From Verrucomicrobiota bacterium (GTDB taxonomy: Bacteria > Verrucomicrobiota > Verrucomicrobiia > Verrucomicrobiales > DEV007), in assembly GCA_018970725.1 (NCBI GenBank), contig JAGWVU010000021.1:1-64000 (forward strand): a stretch of 64,000 nt of DNA, given 5' to 3'. The translations under genes and the position numbers were made by a program. Under the pieces are notes generated by a model. The model saw only the letters and a list, made by a program, of their open reading frames with translations. It was not told the DNA's origin and made no database searches. Shown in pieces: positions 51,998-60,108 of the stretch; the stretch's first letter is position 1; each line of letters begins with the position of its first letter.

Positions 51998-52618
51998 TCA
52001 AGCCCGGCGTCCGGTGCGCATCAGGCCGACCATGACGCCTTGGATGATCAATTCGGCGGCCGGGATGAGGTCCGGGTAGCGGGGATTTTCGGCCCGGAGA
52101 AAGGTGCGCCGATTCTCTTCGATGTAACGTTTGAGCGTGGTTTCTCCGTCGATCAGGGCGGCGACGATATCCTTGTTGCGCGGCTCTCGTGATTCAAGGA
52201 TGACCAAGTCCCCGTCCACGATGTGCGCGTCAATCATGGAATCCCCCCGCACCTTGAGCGCGAACGTCTTGGCGGAGGGCGAGAGTCCCAGATTGCCCGG
52301 ATCCACGGTGACGGTGCCCTCTTTGAGCGAGGCCGCTTGTTCAGGGGGACCGGCGGGGATGTTGCCAAAGACCGGGATGGTGAGCAGGTCGGAGAGCCTC
52401 ATGCCGAGTTCCTCCGGAAAGATTACCGCTCGAGCCTTGCCAGCGAGCCGCTGGATGACGCCCTTCCTTTCCAGCGCCCGCAGGTGACTGACGGCTGCGG
52501 TCTGGCTCAAAAAGCCAAAGTGCTTCTGGATTTCCCGCGTCGAAGGCATGATTCCTGTTTCCCGCGAGTAGTCTCTCAGGAAGTTGTAGAGTTCTTGTTG
52601 TCGATCTGTAAGATTCAT
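51998..52618 (-). CDS. lexA: LexA repressor
   Basis: The 206-residue protein has an N-terminal winged helix (LTDRQQELYNFLRDYSRETG, HFGFLSQTAAVSHLRALERK) and a C-terminal S24 peptidase domain. The scissile Ala-Gly lies in NIPAGPP. The Ser is in VRGDSMIDAH and the Lys in DGETTLKRY. It represses SOS genes until RecA-stimulated self-cleavage. The ATG at 52618 gives MNLTDRQQ. A LexA-like box overlaps the first base of the start codon, so it is probably autoregulated. Confidence 0.95.
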   Translation of the reverse strand: MNLTDRQQELYNFLRDYSRETGIMPSTREIQKHFGFLSQTAAVSHLRALERKGVIQRLAGKARAVIFPEELGMRLSDLLTIPVFGNIPAGPPEQAASLKEGTVTVDPGNLGLSPSAKTFALKVRGDSMIDAHIVDGDLVILESREPRNKDIVAALIDGETTLKRYIEENRRTFLRAENPRYPDLIPAAELIIQGVMVGLMRTGRRA

Positions 52619-52631
52619 ATTCCGATGAACA
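52618..52631. promoter_or_regulatory. LexA operator (SOS box)
   Basis: On the lexA strand the sequence TGTTCATCGGAATA fits TGTTC-N4-GAACA with one mismatch. It abuts the lexA start codon and lies 24 bp before the divergent TPR gene. Binding here would block lexA initiation and perhaps the divergent operon. Comparison is to the motif published for Verrucomicrobia, from memory. Confidence 0.7.
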
Positions 52632-52655
52632 CTACTCGCGCGCACCCTTGATGCA

Positions 52656-53594
52656 ATGAGAATTTTCGAAAAATGTGCAGGATGGATTTGGATCCCTTGC
52701 TTTGCCTTTTTCGCGGCTTTGGCAGGGCCTTCCCTAGCATGGTCCGCCGGGGAAATCACGCCGAAGCCGACCTCGAATCCGACGGGGCTGCAGATCGGTG
52801 TCAATCCTCCCGAGGCGGGGGCGTTGCCGCCGGGGACGGAGGCGCTGGCGAAGGAGGGGGCCATGGCCTCCGCCGACATGGAATGGGACAAGGCGAAGGC
52901 GGCCTACTCGCGTTTGCTGGAGCGGGCCCCGGAGAATTCCCTGGCCTTGAGCAACCTCGGGGCCGTGGAATTTCGTCTGGGAAATCTGGATGCCGCCCTG
53001 GACTATCTCGACCGAGCCACCCGGGCGGCTCCGGGCATCGCGCAGAATTGGCTGACGATCGGCCTGATTCATCACAGCCGGGCGCGGCCTTATCTGGCGT
53101 TGAGCGCCTTCGCCCGGGCCTTGGACGCGGATCCCGGTGATCCCCGGGCCCACAATTACATGGGCGTGGTGATCCGCGGGTTGGGGTGGGCGAGCGGGGC
53201 GGAGACGGAATTGCAGCGGGCGATCGCCCTCGATCCTTCTTACGCGGACGCCCATTTTAATCTGGCGGTGATGTATTTGGATCGGTCGCCCCCGCTTCTG
53301 GAGTTGGCCCGCCGGCATTATTACGCGGCGATGGAATTCGGAGCCAAGCCCGATCCGGTGATCGAGCAGAAATTAAATCCCGCCAGAGCGGAGAACGTCC
53401 CGGTGCCTCCGGGAGTGGTTGAGCCGGGAGGTGGCGCGGCGGCGACGATGCCCCCCGCCGTTCCGATGACGGAGCCCGCGTCTCCGGAGGGGGGGGCGCC
53501 CGGAGCGGCGGCTCCTCTTTTGACGCCGGCCGCTCCTTCTTCCTTGCGCGGGAAGGCATCCGGGGCGAAGGCAAACGGCAAACCGAGAAAATGA
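52656..53594 (+). CDS. Exported TPR-repeat protein
   Basis: The 312-residue protein has a signal peptide (WIPCFAFFAALAGPSLAWSA), then four TPR units between residues ~68 and 210 (WDKAKAAYSRLLERAPENSL, GNLDAALDYLDRATRAAPG, YLALSAFARALDADPGDPRA, SGAETELQRAIALDPSYADA), and a Pro/Ala-rich tail with a basic end. It overlaps the D-Ala-D-Ala carboxypeptidase gene by 4 bp, suggesting a cell-wall role. The lexA operator lies just upstream. Confidence 0.85.
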   Translation: MRIFEKCAGWIWIPCFAFFAALAGPSLAWSAGEITPKPTSNPTGLQIGVNPPEAGALPPGTEALAKEGAMASADMEWDKAKAAYSRLLERAPENSLALSNLGAVEFRLGNLDAALDYLDRATRAAPGIAQNWLTIGLIHHSRARPYLALSAFARALDADPGDPRAHNYMGVVIRGLGWASGAETELQRAIALDPSYADAHFNLAVMYLDRSPPLLELARRHYYAAMEFGAKPDPVIEQKLNPARAENVPVPPGVVEPGGGAAATMPPAVPMTEPASPEGGAPGAAAPLLTPAAPSSLRGKASGAKANGKPRK

Positions 53595-54502
53595 TGTTGT
53601 GGTCATCTGTCATCCGGGGGGGGATCGTTTTGGCGGTCTTGAGCGCATTCACGGGTTGTTCTTCTCCCGTGGGGCCAATGGTCGGCGGGGGGCCCTCCGC
53701 GCCGCCGCCGGGAACGGGGGCGGTGGGGTCGGCATCGTTGGGCAAGGCCCCCCAGATCGGTGCCGCAGCGTTCATCGTCATCGATCCACGCAACGGTCAG
53801 GTGTTATTGGAGAAGAACGCCCACGTGCGTCGCGCGGTGGCCTCCACGCAGAAGCTGCTTACGGCGCTGGTGGTTCTTGACTCCGGACGGATGGACGAAA
53901 TGGTGACGGTGGCTTCCTCGGATACCGCGGTGGAACCGGCGAAGATGGGCATCCGGGCCGGGCAACGCTACCGGCGGCGCGACCTCCTGGCGGCGATGAT
54001 GGTGCGGAGTTGCAATGACATCGCCGCCTGTCTGGCGCGGACCACCGCCGGGAGCGAAACGGCTTTCGTGGCCCGGATGAACGCGAAGGCGGCCCAATTG
54101 GGGATGCGCAATTCCCGGTTCGCCACCCCGCACGGGCTCGATGCGCCAGGGCAGTATTCGACCGCTTTTGATCTGGCGATTCTGGCGACGGCGGCCCTGA
54201 ATCACGGCGAGTTGCACCGGATCACCCAGACCCGGGAGATGGTGTTTCCGATGGCGGACGGAAATGACGCCCTGATCGTGAACACCAACCGGGTCTTGCG
54301 GATGTCGCCCTACTGTTCCGGCTTGAAGACTGGTTACACTTCCCAGGCGGGGCGGTGTCTGGTTTCCTCCGGGGAGCGCGGGTTGCGTCGTGCGGTGGTG
54401 GTGGTCCTGGGGAGTCAGATCCCGGATGTCTGGAACGATTCGAGGGATCTCCTGCACTGGGCTCTCGCGGTGCCGCAGGGCCCGGCGGTGGCGTCCCCCT
54501 GA
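53591..54502 (+). CDS. D-alanyl-D-alanine carboxypeptidase (S11)
   Basis: The 303-residue lipoprotein (lipobox in LSAFTGCSS) has the three penicillin-binding motifs: STQK near residue 84, SCN near residue 142, and KTG in GLKTGYTSQAG. S11 enzymes trim the terminal D-Ala from peptidoglycan stem peptides. It overlaps the TPR gene (ATGA), and the bioF-like gene starts 29 bp after it. Confidence 0.93.
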   Translation: MMLWSSVIRGGIVLAVLSAFTGCSSPVGPMVGGGPSAPPPGTGAVGSASLGKAPQIGAAAFIVIDPRNGQVLLEKNAHVRRAVASTQKLLTALVVLDSGRMDEMVTVASSDTAVEPAKMGIRAGQRYRRRDLLAAMMVRSCNDIAACLARTTAGSETAFVARMNAKAAQLGMRNSRFATPHGLDAPGQYSTAFDLAILATAALNHGELHRITQTREMVFPMADGNDALIVNTNRVLRMSPYCSGLKTGYTSQAGRCLVSSGERGLRRAVVVVLGSQIPDVWNDSRDLLHWALAVPQGPAVASP

Positions 54503-54531
54503 AGCCGGACGGTGGCTGGGTCTGGAATCCG

Positions 54532-55701
54532 ATGCGCACCCCTGAAGAAGAATTGGCCGGGATCCGCGCCCGGGGCTTGTGGCGGCAAGTCGGCTCCTTC
54601 GAACCGGTCCCGGGGACGATGCAGTGTCGTTTCAACGGACGGGATTTGGTGCATTGGGCCTCCAATGATTACCTTGGGTTGGCCAACTCCCCGGAATTGC
54701 AGGCCGCATTTCACGAGTCGGTGGCCCGGCTGGGGGCGGGATCGGGCGCTTCCCGCTTGATCGTGGGCACCCGGGCGAGCCATCTTGCCCTCGAAGAGGA
54801 GTTGGCCGAGTTCGAAGGCACCGGGGCGGCCCTGACCTTCAGCAGCGGCTACGTGACCGCGGTGAGCGCGATTCCGGCGATTGTGGGAAAAGGCGATGTC
54901 GTCATCCTGGACAAACTTTGCCATGCCTGCCTCATCGACGGCGCGCGTTTGAGCGGAGCCTTGATGCGGGTCTTTCCCCACAACGATCTGGAGAAACTCC
55001 GTTCCCATCTGCATTGGGCCCGCCGCCAGATCGAGGCCCGGGGCCGGATCCTCATCGTGGCGGAATCCGTTTACAGCATGGATGGGGATTTTGGCGACCT
55101 TGCGGGAATGGCGGCGCTCAAGGAGGAAGCCGGCGCGTTGTTGTTGGTCGATGAGGCGCACGGCGTGGGGCTTTACGGACCGATGGGGCAGGGCAGGGTG
55201 GAGGAACTGGGGCTTGGGGACCGGGTGGACCTGCGGATGGGGACTCTGAGCAAAGCGTTGGGGTTGGCCGGGGGATATCTCTGCGCGAGCCGGTCCTGGA
55301 TCGATCTCCTGATCAACTCGGGACGGGGCTGGATCTATTCCACGGCCCCGCCCGCGGCGCTGACGGAAGCGGCCCGCCATGCTTTGCGGATGCTTCGGGG
55401 AGACGAGGGGGCGCGGCGCCGGGCCCGGCTCTGGGAAAACGTGGCGGCCTTGGATGAGGCGCTCGGGCGGACCGGGATAGATCCCAGTCCCATCCGCCCG
55501 GTCAGGGTCGGCGAGGCGGAGGCGGCGCTCGCGTTGAGCGAGAGTCTGCGCCGTCGAGGTCATCATGTTCCCGCGATTCGTTTTCCCACCGTGCCGAAAG
55601 GAACGGCGAGATTGCGGGTTTCCCTGAGTGCGGATCACCGGAAAGAGGAGATCGGGAGCTTGGCCCGGATTCTCCGGGAGCCGGAGCTTCACGGTGATTG
55701 A
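54532..55701 (+). CDS. bioF: 8-amino-7-oxononanoate synthase-like enzyme
   Basis: The 389-residue PLP enzyme shows the alpha-oxoamine synthase motifs: NDYLGLANSPEL, GAGSGASRLIVGT, ESVYSMDGDFGDL, LLLVDEAHGVGLYG, and the PLP Lys in GTLSKALGLAGGY. BioF condenses pimeloyl-ACP with L-alanine for biotin. No other bio genes are nearby and it lies in a cell-wall operon, so related reactions (for example KBL-like or sphingoid-like condensation) cannot be ruled out. The ATG at 54532 gives MRTPEEELAGIRARGLW. Confidence 0.82.
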   Translation: MRTPEEELAGIRARGLWRQVGSFEPVPGTMQCRFNGRDLVHWASNDYLGLANSPELQAAFHESVARLGAGSGASRLIVGTRASHLALEEELAEFEGTGAALTFSSGYVTAVSAIPAIVGKGDVVILDKLCHACLIDGARLSGALMRVFPHNDLEKLRSHLHWARRQIEARGRILIVAESVYSMDGDFGDLAGMAALKEEAGALLLVDEAHGVGLYGPMGQGRVEELGLGDRVDLRMGTLSKALGLAGGYLCASRSWIDLLINSGRGWIYSTAPPAALTEAARHALRMLRGDEGARRRARLWENVAALDEALGRTGIDPSPIRPVRVGEAEAALALSESLRRRGHHVPAIRFPTVPKGTARLRVSLSADHRKEEIGSLARILREPELHGD

Positions 55702-55741
55702 CGGCGGCGCGATTTGGCGGTGACAATTGGGCAACGTGCGG

Positions 55742-56383
55742 ATGGCAGGAGGCAAGCCAGATTTGGAACCGGCCGCAGCCAGCGGTCCTCATCGGAGGAG
55801 CCGGGGGGGCGTTTTGCTGGTCGTGATGCTCTGGTTGACGGGGCTCTGTCAGGGGTGGAGCTTTGACACGGTGGTGATCGATCCCGGGCACGGCGGGACC
55901 GATCCGGGTTCGGAATGGTTCGGTGTGAAGGAAAAGGATCTGACGCTGGACCTCGGGCTGCGGATGGAGCGGATCCTGCAGGCGCGCGGGATCAAGACGG
56001 TGATGACGCGACGCACTGACGTTTTTGTGGACTTGGGGGAACGGGCTGAAATCGCCAATCGCCACCGGGAGGCGGTCTTCATTTCCCTGCACTTCAATGC
56101 CACCGTGAGCGGGGACATCACCGGGGTGGAAACCTATTACCTCAGCGAAGGCGGGATGCGTTTGGCCGAGGTGGTTCACAGTCATCTCATGAGAAAACTG
56201 AACACCCGGGACCGGGGGGTGAAACGGAACAGCCTCAAGGTCTTGCGCGATACCAAGGGGATGTCGATCCTGATCGAGGGAGGCTTCATCAGCAACCGCT
56301 GGGAGAACCAGCGATGCCGGGCCCCGTGGTATCGTCAGATTCTGGCCGAGGAGATCGTGGCAGGCCTGATCCGCTTCCGATGA
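55742..56383 (+). CDS. N-acetylmuramoyl-L-alanine amidase (Amidase_3)
   Basis: The 213-residue protein has a hydrophobic leader (GVLLVVMLWLTGLCQGWSF) and an Amidase_3 domain with zinc ligands His in IDPGHGGTDPG, Glu in KEKDLTLDL, and His in ISLHFNA. The catalytic Glu is in MSILIEGGFI. It cleaves the amide between muramic acid and the stem peptide. A TTG at 55727 or GTG at 55736 could also start it. It follows the bioF-like gene by 40 bp. Confidence 0.92.
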   Translation: MAGGKPDLEPAAASGPHRRSRGGVLLVVMLWLTGLCQGWSFDTVVIDPGHGGTDPGSEWFGVKEKDLTLDLGLRMERILQARGIKTVMTRRTDVFVDLGERAEIANRHREAVFISLHFNATVSGDITGVETYYLSEGGMRLAEVVHSHLMRKLNTRDRGVKRNSLKVLRDTKGMSILIEGGFISNRWENQRCRAPWYRQILAEEIVAGLIRFR

Positions 56384-56384
56384 G

Positions 56385-57629
56385 TCATCGTTCGCTCGCG
56401 GCGGGGGCGGGCCGGATGGCGAGGACGAGGGCGATAGAGATGAGGGCGAGGGCGGCGAAGGCGGCGAAGATGAGGTTGAGCGGGGTCTGTCGGTCCGTGA
56501 GGATGCCGAAGATCCAGTCGGCCACGCCGCCGAATGTCATGCTGACGAAGTTCATGATGCCGTAGCCGGTGGCGCGGAGTTCGGGCCGGCAGATCTGGCA
56601 GAGGATGGGCATGTTGTTGCCATCAAAGAATCCCCAGCCGATGCCAAAGAGGACCAGACCGACGATGGCGAGGGGGAAGGATCCGAGGGCGGGGGCATTG
56701 CCAACGCTGAAGAGCGCTGGAATGATGAGGGCCATGCCGAAGGCGCTGACCTGGATCCGGCCGCGCGGGTGGTGTTTGGTCCGGCGATCGGCGATCCATC
56801 CGCCGAGGATGGCTGCGAAGATGGCGGCCGCCTGCCAGTAGAGCGCGGCGGAGACCCCGGCTTTGCCCTGACTGATGTTGAAGGATTTCTGGAGGATGGC
56901 GGGCATCCAGTCGCGCACCACCCACGCCGCCACGGCCGGCAGGGTGAAATACAGGGCGAGGAGGACGAAGGACCGGTTGGAGAAGAGTTCTCGGGCCGCC
57001 TGGACCGGGGAAGTCTTGGGCGTGACCCCGGTCGCAAAGGCCGGGGCGGGATCGCGCAGGAGGAAGAGCAGGGGGAGCGCGTAGAGGATGCCGGCGAGGC
57101 CGGTGAAATCGAACGCGGCCCGCCAGCCGAGGTTGGGGGCGTCGGCGATGTATCCGGCAAAGCCCCCGGTCATGACGCCGCAGTAAATGCCCATCTGGTG
57201 GATGCCGATGGCGCGGGAACGGGTCGGGCCGCTGTGGAAATCCGCGATCAGGGCGAGGGCGGCGGGGATGTAAAACGCTTCGCTGACGCCCATGAGGGTG
57301 CGGGCCCAGAGCAATTCATGGTAGCCGTGGACATGGCCCGTCCACCAAGTGATGGCCGACCAGATCAAAAGGCTGGAACAGACCGTCAACTTCCGGCTGA
57401 AGCGATCCGCGATATAGCCGCCGATCGGACTGAAGACGGCATAGACGAACTTGAACTTTCCCAGCATGAGTCCCCAGTTGGCCTCGCTGCCGATGTCTGG
57501 AAGGGAAGCCATGACCGAGACCTTCATGGAAGCGATCATCTGCCGGTCCAGGTAATTGAGGAGGGCGACGGGAAAGAGCAACCCGACCATGAGCCAGGCG
57601 GTACGGGAGGCGGTTGGCGGCGGGGTCAT
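56385..57629 (-). CDS. MFS transporter (ACS/sugar-acid-like)
   Basis: The 414-residue protein has 12 predicted spans and the MFS motif GGYIADRFSRKLTV between spans 2 and 3, with RTLMGVSEAFYIPAALALIA at the TM4 position. This resembles the anion:cation symporter group that takes up hexuronates and related sugar acids. It overlaps the NanM-like gene by 4 bp, which favours sialic acid or a related sugar acid as cargo. It is 1 bp from the convergent amidase stop. Confidence 0.87.
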   Translation of the reverse strand: MTPPPTASRTAWLMVGLLFPVALLNYLDRQMIASMKVSVMASLPDIGSEANWGLMLGKFKFVYAVFSPIGGYIADRFSRKLTVCSSLLIWSAITWWTGHVHGYHELLWARTLMGVSEAFYIPAALALIADFHSGPTRSRAIGIHQMGIYCGVMTGGFAGYIADAPNLGWRAAFDFTGLAGILYALPLLFLLRDPAPAFATGVTPKTSPVQAARELFSNRSFVLLALYFTLPAVAAWVVRDWMPAILQKSFNISQGKAGVSAALYWQAAAIFAAILGGWIADRRTKHHPRGRIQVSAFGMALIIPALFSVGNAPALGSFPLAIVGLVLFGIGWGFFDGNNMPILCQICRPELRATGYGIMNFVSMTFGGVADWIFGILTDRQTPLNLIFAAFAALALISIALVLAIRPAPAASER

Positions 57630-58690
57630 GGGGGCGTCGGCTGGAACCGGAATACCTCCGGCGTCCGCACCCGCGGGCGGACCTCGCCATTGGGCAGCAC
57701 GATGAAGCCGTTCCAGATCACCGCGGGCACGGTGGCCCGGGAGAGGGCGAAGGAGGAGCGCGAGGTCCAGGTTCCAGAAGCGGGATCGAAGAAGAGGGCG
57801 TCCCGCGGGAAGCCCGGATGATCCCGGACCGGGGTGAAATCAACCTTGGTGCCGTCGTCCCCGCTCAGGATGGCGAGGCGGGAATCGATCAACGGAGCCG
57901 GGGACGGGGCGGCGACGGCGGGACGGGGCAAATCGGCGAGGCGTTGCCAACGGCCGGGGTTCCCCGGGGTGTAGCGCCATGCGTCCCGGAGATATTCACG
58001 GACCGCTTTGCCATCCGGACCCGGTTTGATTCTGGCTCCGCTGAAGAGGAGGAAGGCGTCGTCATGGGAGGCGGCCACGGCGAGCATCCGTTCCGGGCCG
58101 GGCCAAGGTTCCAACTCTTTCCAGACCGGGGCCGGGGCCTCGAGATCAAGCGCCCAAAAGGTGTGGAGGGCGGTGGTGGCGTCCGGTTTCTCCAAACCGC
58201 CCGCCACGTAGATCATTCGTCCGACCTGCGCCCCACACGCGTTGGCGCAGGGGCGGGGAAGGGGTGGGAGCGGATCAACGGCGATGGCGGATCCGTTCCA
58301 CTTCAGGCGGAAGCAGCGGTCATGATGGCGGAGGGAATCGCTGCCTCCGAGGCAGAGCACTCCGTCCCCGGTGGTGACGGAGACTCCGTAAGCGAGCGGA
58401 CCGGGCAGGTGGCCGGCGTCGTGCCACGAGCCATCCGGGGAGGTCAACACGAAGATGCGATCGTGCCAGACCTTGACGAAAGGTTCCTTCCATTTGTCTC
58501 CGGGGATGTTGGCCCCGCCTGCCACGAGAAGCGCTCCGCCGCTGACTCCGGCGAACGGGGCCGCGAAGCCCTCCGCATCCGGAACCGGGGCAAGGGGCTG
58601 CCAGAGGGGACTTTGGGCGGAAACTGGCAAGGGGCAGGCGAGGGTGATGCCGAGGATCCTCGCGACAGCTTGGTGGGGGAGCCATTCCAT
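57626..58690 (-). CDS. NanM-like kelch mutarotase
   Basis: The 354-residue protein has a signal peptide and about six kelch blades (for example GALLVAGGANIPGDKWKEPF, GVLCLGGSDS, RMIYVAGGLEK, FLLFSGARIKP and LAILSGDDGTKVDFTP). The order resembles the cyclically permuted mutarotase/NanM family, which speeds equilibration of sialic acid anomers in the periplasm. A transporter gene overlaps its stop (ATGA), consistent with sugar-acid uptake. Substrate is inferred from family. Confidence 0.8.
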   Translation of the reverse strand: MEWLPHQAVARILGITLACPLPVSAQSPLWQPLAPVPDAEGFAAPFAGVSGGALLVAGGANIPGDKWKEPFVKVWHDRIFVLTSPDGSWHDAGHLPGPLAYGVSVTTGDGVLCLGGSDSLRHHDRCFRLKWNGSAIAVDPLPPLPRPCANACGAQVGRMIYVAGGLEKPDATTALHTFWALDLEAPAPVWKELEPWPGPERMLAVAASHDDAFLLFSGARIKPGPDGKAVREYLRDAWRYTPGNPGRWQRLADLPRPAVAAPSPAPLIDSRLAILSGDDGTKVDFTPVRDHPGFPRDALFFDPASGTWTSRSSFALSRATVPAVIWNGFIVLPNGEVRPRVRTPEVFRFQPTPP

Positions 58691-58721
58691 GGCAGGACCG
58701 GATCCCGGGGCTGGGCGGGGG

Positions 58722-59309
58722 TCAAGGCTGGGCAGCCAGGCGTTTGGCCAGTTCCACGGCTTCGGGAGCGAAGAACTCGGGCGGGAAGGAGCGCTCCTGG
58801 CCCGACTCGGACCGGAGGACGATGTTGGCGCCCTCCAGTTTCACAAAATAGGCCGGGAAAGGCCCGCCCGAGGCGCGCTGCCACTGTTGAAGGGCTTTTG
58901 GATCGGCCGCCGGCGTGGCGGTGGCGGGTGCCGGGGCGGCCCCTCCGACGGAAGCGCCTTCCAGAATCCACTGGGCCACGACCTTGACCTGATCCTCGCT
59001 CAGCGCCTTGACGCCCCGGTTCGGCGGGGGCATGCGATCCGGGTCATCCAAGGGAAGGCTGATGCGGTGGATGACTTCGCTTTGCGCCGGTTTGCCGGGG
59101 ACGATGTAGCCGTCCGGCCCGATTTTTTTGATGATCTCATCGGGCTTGTCCATTTGGAAGCCCTTCTTGGCGTTGCTCCCTGAGTGGCACTTGAAGCAAC
59201 TGCCGGCGAGGAGGGGGCGGACATCCTTTTCGAAATCGAGAGCGGCCCGGGCTTGGAAGGCCGGGAGGGAAACGGCGGCGGTGAGGAGAGCGGCGAGGGT
59301 CTGGCGCAT
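58722..59309 (-). CDS. Planctomycete-type c-type cytochrome domain protein
   Basis: The 195-residue protein has a signal peptide (MRQTLAALLTAAVSLPAFQA) and the haem motif CFKCH in LLAGSCFKCHSGSNAKKGFQ. A distal Met lies in DPDRMPPPNRG. The last ~60 residues form a small separate domain (FPAYFVKLEGANIVLRSESG). Such domains are common in exported PVC proteins and transfer electrons. The ATG at 59309 precedes the signal peptide. Confidence 0.85.
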   Translation of the reverse strand: MRQTLAALLTAAVSLPAFQARAALDFEKDVRPLLAGSCFKCHSGSNAKKGFQMDKPDEIIKKIGPDGYIVPGKPAQSEVIHRISLPLDDPDRMPPPNRGVKALSEDQVKVVAQWILEGASVGGAAPAPATATPAADPKALQQWQRASGGPFPAYFVKLEGANIVLRSESGQERSFPPEFFAPEAVELAKRLAAQP

Positions 59310-59454
59310 AAACTCTTTGGAATGAATACTGCTGCTTTCGGCAGGATCTGTCCACTCCTTATTCGCCCGAGGCCGCTCCGAAGACGTCAAATTGTTTCGT
59401 TTGACAAACCATGCGAGGAAATACAACGGTGAATTGGGTAGCGGTTTGATTGCC

Positions 59455-60108
59455 ATGAAAACATTCTTTGAATTACCTGAATACCAGCTTTTCCACGTTT
59501 TCAGGGAAGGCGATTCCGAGCCTTGCGGGCCATTCAGCAGCAACCAGCTTCTCACCTTGCTGAACGAGAACGTGGTGAGCCGTCAGGACCTCGTGTTTTA
59601 CAAGGGATTGGCCCGTTGGCACCGCCTTCACGATGTCTTTGACATTCACGAGCGGGTCGCGAATTTCGAGAGTGAGGGGCATGATCCGGAGATTCTGAAT
59701 CTCGCGTTCGCGGAGCTTTCGAAGCTGTCCTCCGAGGGTGAAGAGTTTTATGACCTCGTGATTCAGGAGAAAGGCATGTTGGGTAACCGTTGGCGGGATG
59801 TGGCCGCTTTGAGCGACCGCGGGGTCTGGATCGGAGCGGTGGACCGGCGGGGCGAGTTTCGCGGCAGCCGGCTGGAGTCGGATGAAGTGCGCCAGGCGAC
59901 CGCGGTGTATCCCGGGCGCTGGGACTTGGGGAAGCTGCGTTTCGACTTGGTTTGCGGCGGGCGGCTTGAAATCAAGCGGGTGCCAAGGCGGCAGCTCCGG
60001 CGTTTCGTGGCCATGTGGCGTCAGTTGTCGGCGGAGCGCTGGGAGAGCCGGCGTCGCAGACCGCTGCCGTTGCCGATGGCTGCCCACGTTGCGGTCAGCG
60101 GAACGTGA
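59455..60108 (+). CDS. GYF_2 (DUF4339)-domain protein
   Basis: The 217-residue protein starts with a GYF_2-like module: YQLFHVFREGDSEPCGPFSS, LLNENVVSRQDLVFYKGLAR and WHRLHDV. These modules bind Pro-rich peptides. The C-terminal 130 residues are soluble, strongly charged and unrecognised (WRDVAALSDRGVWIGAVDRR). A TTGACA lies at 59401, ~50 bp before the ATG, and could be a -35 box. Its end overlaps pheT's end by 14 bp on the other strand. Confidence 0.75.
   Translation: MKTFFELPEYQLFHVFREGDSEPCGPFSSNQLLTLLNENVVSRQDLVFYKGLARWHRLHDVFDIHERVANFESEGHDPEILNLAFAELSKLSSEGEEFYDLVIQEKGMLGNRWRDVAALSDRGVWIGAVDRRGEFRGSRLESDEVRQATAVYPGRWDLGKLRFDLVCGGRLEIKRVPRRQLRRFVAMWRQLSAERWESRRRRPLPLPMAAHVAVSGT

Noticed and set aside
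54532-55701. A biotin synthesis operon
   Set aside because: Only a bioF-like gene is present; neighbours are cell-wall genes, so no biotin cluster is claimed.
57614-58987. 457-codon open frame antisense to the kelch gene
   Set aside because: Glycine/arginine-rich shadow of the NanM-like gene.
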